From Exiguobacterium sp. TNDT2 (GTDB lineage: Bacteria; Bacillota; Bacilli; Exiguobacteriales; Exiguobacteriaceae), in NCBI RefSeq assembly GCF_003331145.1, contig NZ_QLVE01000031.1, positions 1-59,903 on the forward strand: DNA of 59,903 bases. Reading direction: 5' to 3'. Below are positions 49,141-56,443 of the stretch, one piece after another. The notes beneath the pieces were generated by a model that saw only the letters and a list, made by a program, of their open reading frames with translations, was not told the DNA's origin and did no database searches. Position 1 is the first letter of the stretch; the number at the start of each line of letters is the position of its first letter. The position numbers were made by a program, and so were the translations under genes.

Positions 49141-50229
49141 ATGGGAGTCACAATTGACTTGAATGCGATTCGCGAAAACAAACGTCGGATTGAAGCACTT
49201 GGCCGGCCGGTGTTCGCCGTCGTGAAAAACAACGCCTATAACTTAGGGATGGAGCCAGTTGTGACGACACTGTACGAAGAAGGGGTGCGTCACTTCATGG
49301 TGACGACGCTTGACGAGGCGAGCGAGGTCCGGGCATCAGCCACGGAAGCACGCGTCCTCGTCATGAACCCGGTCTACGACTGGACAAGCGTCCATCGTGA
49401 CCATCTTGACGTCGCCATCGGTTCCTATGACTGGCTCGTCTCGCAACGGGACCAGCTCGACGGGGTCCGGCTTCATTTGAAGCTCGACGTCGGCATGAAC
49501 CGCTTCGGTGCGAAGACGTTCAAGGAAGCGTTGGCCATCGTCGCCTTTTGCCAAGACGAAGGGCTCGACCTTGTCGGGTTATGTACACACTTCCCGCTGG
49601 CTGACGCCGATAACGCGGAAATCGAACATAGCGTGCACGTGGAACGGTTCGCCGACTGGTCGAATCGTCTCATGGAACGGCATACGTTCGACATCGTGCA
49701 TGCGGCCAACAGTGCGGCGACGCTTCAAGCGGACCCGCGTCTCAGTCATTGCACGCACGTGCGTGTCGGTATCTTTCTCTATGGTTACTCTTCGGTCGAA
49801 CCGGTCGATTGGCTCATCCCGGCGTTTCGCTGGGAGACAGAAGTCGTCGCGGTCCATGACATCGAGGCCGGTGCCCACGTTGGCTATGGAACGGGATATA
49901 CCGCTGAGACGAATGAGCGCATCGCCGTGCTCTCGGTCGGTTATGGCGACGGACTCATGCGCGCCCGGCGCTTCTTACCGGCCCACATTGAAGGACGGGC
50001 CTATCCGTTCATCAGTAACATCTTCATGAGCCACAGTTTCTTGCGCGTCGATGACACCGTTCAAGTCGGAGACTACGTGGAGCTATACGGCGATCTCACG
50101 AAAATCGATGACGTGACCCGCACCGGGCACGCCAATAACTCAGAACAATTATGCGCACGCTCATGGCGTGTCCCGCATCGCTTTGAAGGAGGCAATGTAT
50201 GTACACCACCAACCAATCAGTTTGTATGA
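49141..50229 (+). CDS. alr: Alanine racemase
   Basis: A 362-residue fold-III PLP racemase. The PLP lysine is Lys29 in AVVKNNAYNLG and the second catalytic base is Tyr249 in HVGYGTGYT. VLSVGYGDGLMR and KLDVGMNRFG are conserved. The usual MDQ-type segment near the substrate carboxylate is replaced by FMSHSFLRVDD, so the protein is a divergent, slightly short member like the dap-operon Alr of staphylococci. AAAGGAG precedes the ATG. It overlaps lysA by 31 bases. Confidence 0.88.
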   Translation: MGVTIDLNAIRENKRRIEALGRPVFAVVKNNAYNLGMEPVVTTLYEEGVRHFMVTTLDEASEVRASATEARVLVMNPVYDWTSVHRDHLDVAIGSYDWLVSQRDQLDGVRLHLKLDVGMNRFGAKTFKEALAIVAFCQDEGLDLVGLCTHFPLADADNAEIEHSVHVERFADWSNRLMERHTFDIVHAANSAATLQADPRLSHCTHVRVGIFLYGYSSVEPVDWLIPAFRWETEVVAVHDIEAGAHVGYGTGYTAETNERIAVLSVGYGDGLMRARRFLPAHIEGRAYPFISNIFMSHSFLRVDDTVQVGDYVELYGDLTKIDDVTRTGHANNSEQLCARSWRVPHRFEGGNVCTPPTNQFV

Positions 50230-51491
50230 TCGAAGGCGTGTCCGTCCGTGAACTTCAAGCGACGTACGGGACGCCGCTCTATATCATGAGTGAGTCTGAA
50301 CTCGAACGTCGCCTCGGCCTCGTCCGGAACGCGTTCCTCGACAAGTATCCGAACACGTACGCGCTCTACGCATCAAAAGCAATGTCGATTGCGGCCGTAT
50401 ACGATAAAGTGATGGCAGCGGGCTTAAGCATCGACGTCGTCTCGCGCGGCGAGATGTTCGTCGCGCTCCACGCCGGCGTCCCGGCCGACCGGATTCACGT
50501 CCACGGCTCGAACAAGACGGTGCAGGACATCACGTTCGCGCTTGAGAACGGAATCACTCATTTCACCATCGACAACATGCGCGAGATTGGGCTGTTGTCG
50601 GGTTTGGCCGCTGAACAAGGAGTAGACGTCGATGTTTTGCTCCGCATCGTCCCACAAGTCGTCGGAGGTGCCCACGAGGCGATTCAGACGGGCGGGGTCG
50701 ATACGAAGTTCGGCTTCCCGACCCATGACGACACGTATCTCGAAGCGATCAAGGCGACGCTCGCGGCAGAACGACTGCAGTTGCAGGGGATTCATTGTCA
50801 TGTCGGTTCGCAGATTCAAGAGCCGACGCTGTTCATCAATACGGTCAAGACGATGGTCAACTTCATCGAGACGATCCGTCAAGAGACGGGGTATACGGCC
50901 GACGTCTTGAATATCGGTGGCGGTTTCGGTGTCGCTTATCTCGAGTCAGACGACCCGCTCGACTTCGCCGATACGATGACGCAAGTGATGGACACGCTCG
51001 TCGCGGAAGTGGAACGCTTCGGCTTGCCGCTCCCAAAAATCGGCATTGAACCAGGGCGCTGGCTCGTCGCTAACGCCGGTGCGACGCTCTATGAAGTCGG
51101 GACGGTGAAAGAAGTGAGCGGTGTCCGTACGTATGTCTCGGTCGACGGGGGCATGACGGATAACATTCGTCCCGCCCTCTATGATGCCGAGTATGATGTC
51201 ATCGCGGCGACACGGATGGATGAGCCGAAGACGATTGAAGCAAAAATCGTCGGGGCGTGCTGTGAGTCGGGAGATATCATCTCGAACCGTTCGCTCATTC
51301 CGCCGGTCGAAGCGGGCGATCTCCTCCTCGTCAAAGCGACAGGGGCGTATAACTTCTCGATGGCGAGCAACTATAACCAGATGCTCCGCCCGGCCGTCGT
51401 CTTCGTGAAAGACGGGACACATCGTCTCGTCGTCCGGAGACAGACGCTCGAAGATTTGGTCGCCTGTGAGATTGTCGGACAATCGACGTGA
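50199..51491 (+). CDS. lysA: Diaminopimelate decarboxylase
   Basis: A 430-residue fold-III PLP enzyme that makes lysine from meso-diaminopimelate, the last step of the pathway. The PLP lysine is in YASKAMS (near residue 53). HCHVGSQI, NIGGGFG, GIEPGRW, CESGD and ATGAYNFSMASNYN are all present. AAGGAGG lies seven bases before the ATG, inside the end of alr. It closes the operon before a strong terminator. Confidence 0.95.
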   Translation: MYTTNQSVCMIEGVSVRELQATYGTPLYIMSESELERRLGLVRNAFLDKYPNTYALYASKAMSIAAVYDKVMAAGLSIDVVSRGEMFVALHAGVPADRIHVHGSNKTVQDITFALENGITHFTIDNMREIGLLSGLAAEQGVDVDVLLRIVPQVVGGAHEAIQTGGVDTKFGFPTHDDTYLEAIKATLAAERLQLQGIHCHVGSQIQEPTLFINTVKTMVNFIETIRQETGYTADVLNIGGGFGVAYLESDDPLDFADTMTQVMDTLVAEVERFGLPLPKIGIEPGRWLVANAGATLYEVGTVKEVSGVRTYVSVDGGMTDNIRPALYDAEYDVIAATRMDEPKTIEAKIVGACCESGDIISNRSLIPPVEAGDLLLVKATGAYNFSMASNYNQMLRPAVVFVKDGTHRLVVRRQTLEDLVACEIVGQST

Positions 51492-51510
51492 TGTTGTAAT
51501 TAATAGAGAA

Positions 51511-51549
51511 AAGGGATTCAGTCATGTGTTGTGACTGAATCCCTTTTTG
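51511..51549 (+). terminator. Terminator of the lysine operon
   Basis: AAGGGATTCAGTCA pairs with TGACTGAATCCCTT around a seven-base loop, followed by TTT. Confidence 0.92.
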
Positions 51550-51590
51550 TATAAATGGCTAATGTGACCTGACCGATTCGAGCTGTCCAG

Positions 51591-52205
51591 TCAATCTAGG
51601 TGTGCGTTGATTTCCTCTTCATATCGATTCACGAGCTCGTTGTTGTCATCCGTTTGATACTTCTTTTCCAATTTCAATTTTAATTTTAGCCAAACCGTAT
51701 TCTTTTCATAGAGATCTCGGTCAAACTGATGATTTAGTTCCTGAAGTGACAAGCCGAGGGCACTGGCGTAGGCGAGATGACTCGGTAAATCACTTTGATC
51801 CGGTCCTTGTTGAATGTAACGGTCAACTTCTTCTTCCGTAACGTGAATGTTGTACTGATCTTTTGCGACCGTTTTCCAAACGGCATCTTTTTCCATCGCT
51901 TCAGTCGAGAGCGTGATGACCTGTTCATCTGTCAAGTCGGTTTCATAATATAGCTGCTCTTGGGACAACGTTCGGATGATCCACTTTCGCAACGGCTCCT
52001 CGACGTCGAACTGGTTTGCTTCGATGATCACTTCTTCAAATAATGTTTTATAATCGTCGAACGTGAAATTGTCTACGATTTGGCGTTGTTCTGCTTCACT
52101 TTTCATTTGAATTGTTCCGTGTGGCGATGCCGCAGATTGACATGTTGTTGTGAAGATGACAAGCGAGAGTGTGCATAGTAGAAATGATTTGAAACGTGTG
52201 GGCAT
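51591..52205 (-). CDS. Secreted SurA-N-like protein
   Basis: A 204-residue exported protein. A basic N terminus and hydrophobic core form a signal peptide ending FTTTCQSAASPHG. The Cys does not sit in a standard lipobox (TTTC), so cleavage by signal peptidase I after SAA is equally possible. The helical body, including HVTEEEVDRYIQQGPDQSD and ALGLSLQELN, resembles the N-terminal chaperone domain of SurA/PrsA-type proteins, but no peptidyl-prolyl isomerase domain follows. The ATG at 52205 follows AAGGAGAGG. Confidence 0.7.
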   Translation of the reverse strand: MPTRFKSFLLCTLSLVIFTTTCQSAASPHGTIQMKSEAEQRQIVDNFTFDDYKTLFEEVIIEANQFDVEEPLRKWIIRTLSQEQLYYETDLTDEQVITLSTEAMEKDAVWKTVAKDQYNIHVTEEEVDRYIQQGPDQSDLPSHLAYASALGLSLQELNHQFDRDLYEKNTVWLKLKLKLEKKYQTDDNNELVNRYEEEINAHLD

Positions 52206-52382
52206 GGTGATCCTCTCCTTATCCGTGTCGTTTATAAACGTAATCAAAAGAGCATGAAAAGTCTTCATCTTTATATACTTGATTGGAAGGCGTCAGGTTC
52301 CCGTTCTTTTCGGTCAAATTGCTACACGGGAGAAATGTTTTCAATTATGATGAGGGAGAGAAAAGAGGGGGAAGTGACTTCA

Positions 52383-52931
52383 ATGGAAAAGACAGCAGGA
52401 CAACGATTGATTGAATCGCGGCGGACGATTCGTATGTTCACGGAAGGTGTGCTCGCTACAGCAGAGTTGTATGAATTATTGACGTCGGCCCATCATGCGC
52501 CGTTTCACAATAAAATCGAGCCATGGAACGTTTACTTGTTCAACGGGGACGGTAAAGAAGTATTGTTAGATGCCCTTGAACCGGCTTTTGCTGACGGTGC
52601 TGAGGCGAAGCGGGAGAAGGTTGCCGGACGGATTCGGAATGCGGCTGCTTGCCTATATGTGACGACAAAGCCGTTCGAGACGGAGAAAGACAAGAAGGAT
52701 GCGTTGCTCGCGACAGCGACGTTCATTCAGAACTTCCACCTGCTGTGTAGTGAGCGGGACATCGGTCTCGTCTGGCGTACCGGAGGCATCTTTGAAGATG
52801 CCAGATTACAGGAAATGATTGGGGCGGAAGGGGAGACGTTCGTCGGGTTGCTCCAACTCGGACGGTTCGAGGACGTGCCGCCGCTAAAAAGGCGCCAGTC
52901 GATTGACAGTTGTCTTACGATTTTCGAATAA
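52383..52931 (+). CDS. Nitroreductase family flavoprotein
   Basis: A 182-residue FMN-binding oxidoreductase of the small YdjA-like group. IESRRTIRMFTEG (about residues 11-23) and LLTSAHHAPFHNKIEPW are the flavin-binding start, and GLVWRTGG (about 131-138) is the second FMN contact. LLQLGRFEDVPPLKRR is the usual C-terminal pattern. The substrate is unknown; such enzymes reduce quinones or nitro compounds with NAD(P)H. The ATG at 52383 is used because AGAGGGGGAAG lies ahead. Confidence 0.85.
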   Translation: MEKTAGQRLIESRRTIRMFTEGVLATAELYELLTSAHHAPFHNKIEPWNVYLFNGDGKEVLLDALEPAFADGAEAKREKVAGRIRNAAACLYVTTKPFETEKDKKDALLATATFIQNFHLLCSERDIGLVWRTGGIFEDARLQEMIGAEGETFVGLLQLGRFEDVPPLKRRQSIDSCLTIFE

Positions 52932-52969
52932 AAAGCTCGAGCGGGTCAATTGTCTCCGCTCGAGCTTTT
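52931..52969. terminator. Bidirectional terminator after the nitroreductase
   Basis: AAAAGCTCGAGCGG pairs with CCGCTCGAGCTTTT, a 14-base inverted repeat with A and T ends. On the minus strand it also ends the small genes at 52982-53220. Confidence 0.92.
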
Positions 52970-52981
52970 GATGTATACGAT

Positions 52982-53044
52982 TTATTTCTTTAATTTATTT
53001 GCGAGCCAGTCTTGAACGACATTCGTTGGAATCATTTTGTTCAC
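52982..53044 (-). CDS. Very short ORF coupled to the 59-residue gene
   Basis: A 20-codon frame starting GTG and reading MNKMIPTNVVQDWLANKLKK. The GTG overlaps the stop of the upstream small gene as GTGA, a common coupling pattern, with AAGGG just before. The peptide would be a cationic amphipathic helix. It could also be the remnant C terminus of a longer frame broken by a shift at about 53040. I do not recognise it. Confidence 0.25.
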   Translation of the reverse strand: MNKMIPTNVVQDWLANKLKK

Positions 53045-53220
53045 GTTCCCTTAATTTTAGTTTCTTCCTCTTTAGTATTATCCGATTGCAATCGTTCCCA
53101 AACCTCTCGATGTGTGCCTTGCAACGTATCGTCGAACGAATCCTCGATATGAAGGCAGTAGCTTGGGTTAACGGACGAGGCGTACAAGTCTAACATGAGT
53201 TCAGCATGGTTTGGATACAT
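53041..53220 (-). CDS. Small hypothetical protein
   Basis: A 59-residue protein starting MYPNHAELMLDLYASS, with a helical amphipathic first half and an acidic, lysine-rich tail (SDNTKEEETKIKG). AAAGGGG lies eight bases before the ATG at 53220, a good ribosome site. It is downstream of the gamma-carbonic-anhydrase-like gene on the same strand, 109 bases away, with a cre-like element between. No family recognised; the ribosome site and plausible composition favour a real gene. Confidence 0.5.
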   Translation of the reverse strand: MYPNHAELMLDLYASSVNPSYCLHIEDSFDDTLQGTHREVWERLQSDNTKEEETKIKGT

Positions 53221-53318
53221 ACAATTGGCCCCTTTCGACACGTCGGCTTGACTACATCCTCAGTGTACAAGGAGAACATGAAGAAAAATCGGGAGAAACG
53301 TTAACAATTTATGAATCT

Positions 53319-53332
53319 TGTAAACGCTTTCA
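53319..53332. promoter_or_regulatory. Candidate cre site (CcpA)
   Basis: TGTAAACGCTTTCA matches the cre consensus WGWAARCGYTWWMA fully on both strands. It overlaps the end of the gamma-carbonic-anhydrase-like gene and lies 100 bases before the small gene at 53220. CcpA could act as a roadblock here or on the small gene. Confidence 0.5.
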
Positions 53333-53866
53333 CGAAGTTTGGGTGGATGTCAGTGGTTCGCACGTCTCCAAGTACTGCTCAGCCCGTTTCGCGTATTTGT
53401 TGACGGTCCGTTCCATGATGAAGCGATCCTCGTCATTGAGTGGACGGACGACCTTGGCAGGGACCCCCATGACCATGACGCCTTCCGGGATTTGCATGTT
53501 CGGTGTGACGAGGGCGCCGGCCGCGACGAACGAACCTTTACCGATTTTGGCTCCGTCGAGGACGGTCGCATGCATGCCGATGAGACAGCCTTCTTCGATC
53601 TCGCACCCGTGAATCATCGCCATATGGCCAATCGAGACGCGGTCATGGATGATCGTCGGGGAGCCCTCGTATTGATGGACCATCGACCCGTCTTGAATAT
53701 TCACGTATGAACCGATTTGAATCGGCCCTTCATCGCCGCGGATGACCGTGTTGAACCAGACGCCGGAATGGGCGCCGATGGTCACATCGCCGATGACGTG
53801 GGCCCCTGGTGCGATGAACACCGTCTCGTCGACGTGTGGAATCAGTTCTCCTAATTTATATTGCAT
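53330..53866 (-). CDS. Gamma-carbonic-anhydrase-like hexapeptide protein
   Basis: A 178-residue left-handed beta-helix protein of the YtoA/PaaY group. The three metal-binding histidines are visible in GSMVHQYEG, IGHMAM and MIHGCEI, and VWFNTVIRGDEGPI gives the conserved Arg-Asp. Some family members are zinc carbonic anhydrases, others have no known activity, and the catalytic Glu/Trp loop cannot be confirmed by eye. The ATG at 53866 follows AAAGGGG. It is divergent from adeC. Confidence 0.87.
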   Translation of the reverse strand: MQYKLGELIPHVDETVFIAPGAHVIGDVTIGAHSGVWFNTVIRGDEGPIQIGSYVNIQDGSMVHQYEGSPTIIHDRVSIGHMAMIHGCEIEEGCLIGMHATVLDGAKIGKGSFVAAGALVTPNMQIPEGVMVMGVPAKVVRPLNDEDRFIMERTVNKYAKRAEQYLETCEPLTSTQTS

Positions 53867-53923
53867 ATGTGTAACCCCTTTCAATCTAGTATGCTTTCAT
53901 TGTCGCATAAGTTGAAAAAGAAA

Positions 53924-53953
53924 TTGCACCGGAAAGATTATTCTTGTTAAGAT
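53924..53953 (+). promoter_or_regulatory. Promoter of adeC
   Basis: TTGCAC (53924-53929) and TAAGAT (53948-53953) are 18 bases apart, 33 bases before the ATG. Confidence 0.6.
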
Positions 53954-53986
53954 AGTAAAAATACGTAGAAAAAAGGAGACACACAG

Positions 53987-55696
53987 ATGGAGAAACAACA
54001 TTTGATCGACATCGCCGCGAAGAAAAAGAAAGCAGCGGTCGTCTTTAAAGATGTGGCGGTCATCGACGTCTACAGCCGCGAGACGATTCGCATGGATGTC
54101 GCCATCGATGCCGGCTATATCGTGGCCATTGGGGACGGCTACGAAGGGGAGACGGAATACCACGACCCGTCCTGGACGCTCGCGCCGTCGTTTATCGATT
54201 CACACGTCCACATCGAGTCGTCGATGGTGCCGCCTCACGAGTTCGCTAAAGCGGTCCTGCCGCTCGGAGTGACGACGGTCATCGCCGATCCGCATGAGAT
54301 TGCGAACGTGAACGGGGCGCTCGGAATCGAGTATATGTTGGCGGATGCCAAAGGCTTGCCGCTCGATGTGCGGATGATGCTTCCGAGCTGTGTGCCGGCG
54401 ACGCCGTTCGAGCACTCAGGGGCGAAGTTATACGCCGAGGACTTGGCACCGTTTTTAGGAGACCCGGGCGTACACGGTCTCGGCGAAGTGATGGACTATC
54501 CGTCCGTCGAGTCGGGGAGCGCGGATATGCTTCAAAAAATCGCCCAGACAGAACTCGCCGGGAAAGTCGTCGACGGGCATGCTTCGGGCCTCGGTCCGGA
54601 CCAACTGAACGTATACCGTACAGCGGGCATCATGACCGACCACGAATGTACGACGGCCGAAGAAGCGCTCGAACGCGTGCGTCGCGGCTTTTACGTTCAA
54701 ATCCGAGAAGGGTCGGTCGCGCGGAACGTTGAGAAAGTCAGCCGGGCCATCACCGAGAGCAATGCCCATCGTTTCTTGTTCTGTACGGACGATAAACACT
54801 TGGATGACCTCGTCGCCGAAGGCGGGATTGACTACAATATCCGTATGGCGATCGAACAAGGTGTCAAACCTGAAACGGCGTACGCCGTCGCTAGTCTGCA
54901 CGCGGCCGAGGCGTACGGACTCAAAGACGTGGGGGCCATCGCCCCGGGCAAACGAGCAAACTTTGTTATCTTGTCAGACGTCCAATCGGTAAAAATCGAA
55001 ACCGTCTACGTGAACGGGGAAGTCGTCGCTAAAGAAGGTAAGTCTACGTTCGAAGCTGACGGGATTGAAGTGCCGAAACCGATGAAAGGGGAACTCAAAC
55101 TGCCGGATTTGACGGCGGACTCGTTTCGATTAGCTGAGAAGGAAGAAGCGGTCGATGTGATTCAAGTGTTACCGAACAGTCTATTGACGAAGCGGGAGCG
55201 TCTCTTCTTCACACCTGACGCATCCGGTGCCGACCTCGCCCAAGATATCGCTACGCTTGCCGTCATCGAACGTCATCACGGAACTGGGCACATGGCCCTC
55301 GCCCCGGTGACGGGGTTCGGATTGAAGCGGGGCGCGCTCGCGGCGACGGTCGCTCATGATAGCCACAACCTCGTCATCGCCGGGGTGAGCCCGGACGACA
55401 TGTTGCTCGCTGCCGAGACGCTTGAAAAAGTGGGCGGCGGGGTCGTTGCGGTGTCAGAAGGCAAAGTGCTGGCTGTCTTACCGCTTGAAATTGGTGGACT
55501 CATGACGAAACGTCCGTATGCGGAAGTCGCGGACGTGCTCGAACAGTTGAACGATGCGCTCGACGTCGTCGGGGCTTATCGTCACTTCAACCCGTATTTG
55601 ACGATGTCGTTCCTAGCGCTTCCGGTCATCCCGGATTTAAAGTTGACCGATATGGGACTGTTCGATGTGACGACGTTCTCATTCATCGAGTCATAA
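53987..55696 (+). CDS. adeC: Adenine deaminase
   Basis: A 569-residue amidohydrolase that converts adenine to hypoxanthine and ammonia for purine salvage. The HxH metal site is in FIDSHVHIESSM (near residue 70). GVTTVIADPHEIANV, VVDGHASG, TDHECTTAEEAL and CTDDKH are AdeC motifs, and the C-terminal domain has VAHDSHNLVIAGV. It contrasts with the YerA-like paralogue at 15740. AAAAGGAGAC precedes the ATG. No obvious terminator follows. Confidence 0.94.
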   Translation: MEKQHLIDIAAKKKKAAVVFKDVAVIDVYSRETIRMDVAIDAGYIVAIGDGYEGETEYHDPSWTLAPSFIDSHVHIESSMVPPHEFAKAVLPLGVTTVIADPHEIANVNGALGIEYMLADAKGLPLDVRMMLPSCVPATPFEHSGAKLYAEDLAPFLGDPGVHGLGEVMDYPSVESGSADMLQKIAQTELAGKVVDGHASGLGPDQLNVYRTAGIMTDHECTTAEEALERVRRGFYVQIREGSVARNVEKVSRAITESNAHRFLFCTDDKHLDDLVAEGGIDYNIRMAIEQGVKPETAYAVASLHAAEAYGLKDVGAIAPGKRANFVILSDVQSVKIETVYVNGEVVAKEGKSTFEADGIEVPKPMKGELKLPDLTADSFRLAEKEEAVDVIQVLPNSLLTKRERLFFTPDASGADLAQDIATLAVIERHHGTGHMALAPVTGFGLKRGALAATVAHDSHNLVIAGVSPDDMLLAAETLEKVGGGVVAVSEGKVLAVLPLEIGGLMTKRPYAEVADVLEQLNDALDVVGAYRHFNPYLTMSFLALPVIPDLKLTDMGLFDVTTFSFIES

Positions 55697-55739
55697 GTCA
55701 GTCTAACGTATGATTTTTGTTAAGAACGACCCGAAACAA

Positions 55740-55768
55740 TTGAACGCCGTTGTTTAAGTTGGTATAGT
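55740..55768 (+). promoter_or_regulatory. Promoter of the 94-residue gene
   Basis: TTGAAC (55740-55745) and TATAGT (55763-55768) have a 17-base spacer, 45 bases before the ATG. Confidence 0.6.
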
Positions 55769-55813
55769 TACGACAAGTTTCATCGGTACAAATGGAAAGG
55801 GGGGATATCACAG

Positions 55814-56098
55814 ATGGAACAAGTTGCTTACAAGCGGTCATATGATGAACATGGGGATTTGATCAATTCTGTATATCGTGCCTTTCAAGACCGATGTCAA
55901 GAATTGCCCGACGAGACGCGGACGAAACGACGGTTGCGTCGTCTCGTCTTGCTGACGATTAAAGACCATACATCGTCGCATGCGGAACGATTCGTCTTGT
56001 ATCATTTCTTTAGTGATTTCTTTAAAGCGGTCGAGTCAGACGACCAAGCAGCGCTCGCGGTGTTAAAACAAATCATCCGAGATGAAAAAAACTATTGA
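55814..56098 (+). CDS. Small helical hypothetical protein
   Basis: A 94-residue soluble protein I do not recognise. It is rich in Arg, Asp and Glu, with predicted helices throughout. A basic TKRRLRRLVLLTIKDHT centre (residues 37-53) is followed by ERFVLYHFFSDFFKAVE, an aromatic helix. AAAGGGGGG stands ten bases before the ATG. It has its own promoter. Although it precedes the lysine riboswitch of the next gene, nothing links it to lysine. Confidence 0.7.
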   Translation: MEQVAYKRSYDEHGDLINSVYRAFQDRCQELPDETRTKRRLRRLVLLTIKDHTSSHAERFVLYHFFSDFFKAVESDDQAALAVLKQIIRDEKNY

Positions 56099-56160
56099 TT
56101 AGTCAGTACGACCTATGATAGTTTAGACGTAACTTTAAATGAATATTCGTGCTATCGATG

Positions 56161-56324
56161 AGGTAGAGGTGCGATGCTGATGAGTAAGTAGTCCGAGGAT
56201 GACAACGGTGAAGACTACAGAAAGGCAAGATCGCCGAAGTGTAAAGTCATGTCTCTGACTTTGTGCTGGGCTGACGGGAAATACCCGTCAGACTGCCATA
56301 CATATTTACGTATGGAGCGCTCCA
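56161..56324 (+). promoter_or_regulatory. Lysine riboswitch (L-box) before the NhaC-type gene
   Basis: This is a second copy of the aptamer: GGTAGAGGTGCGATGCTGATGAGTA, GAAAGGCAAGATCGCCGAAG in blocks, TGCTGGGCTGACGG, a P5 arm ACTGCCATACAT-type and TATGGAGCGCTCC. The core blocks match those at 43334. P1 is short (GG-AG with CTCC). With the terminator at 56351 it fills the 345-base gap before the transporter gene. A clear promoter was not found. Confidence 0.9.
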
Positions 56325-56350
56325 AGTCGGCTAAGAAAGACGGAACATCC

Positions 56351-56398
56351 AGCGAGGGTGTCGGCTTTGTTGCCGATGCCCTCGCTTTGCGTTTTTTT
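56351..56398 (+). terminator. Riboswitch-controlled terminator before the transporter
   Basis: A 15-pair stem (AGCGAGGGTGTCGGC with GCCGATGCCCTCGCT) is followed by TTGCG and seven T. GTCGGC at 56326-56331, right after the aptamer, can pair with GCCGAT at 56372-56377 as an antiterminator. Confidence 0.9.
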
Positions 56399-56443
56399 AA
56401 GCATAGGGGGGCCTCATCTCTAACAAAAGAGGAGGAAATCAAC

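Noticed and set aside
56249-56443. A 65-codon extension of the NhaC-type protein
   Set aside because: It would translate the lysine aptamer and terminator hairpin. The ATG at 56444 with AGAGGAGG is the real start.
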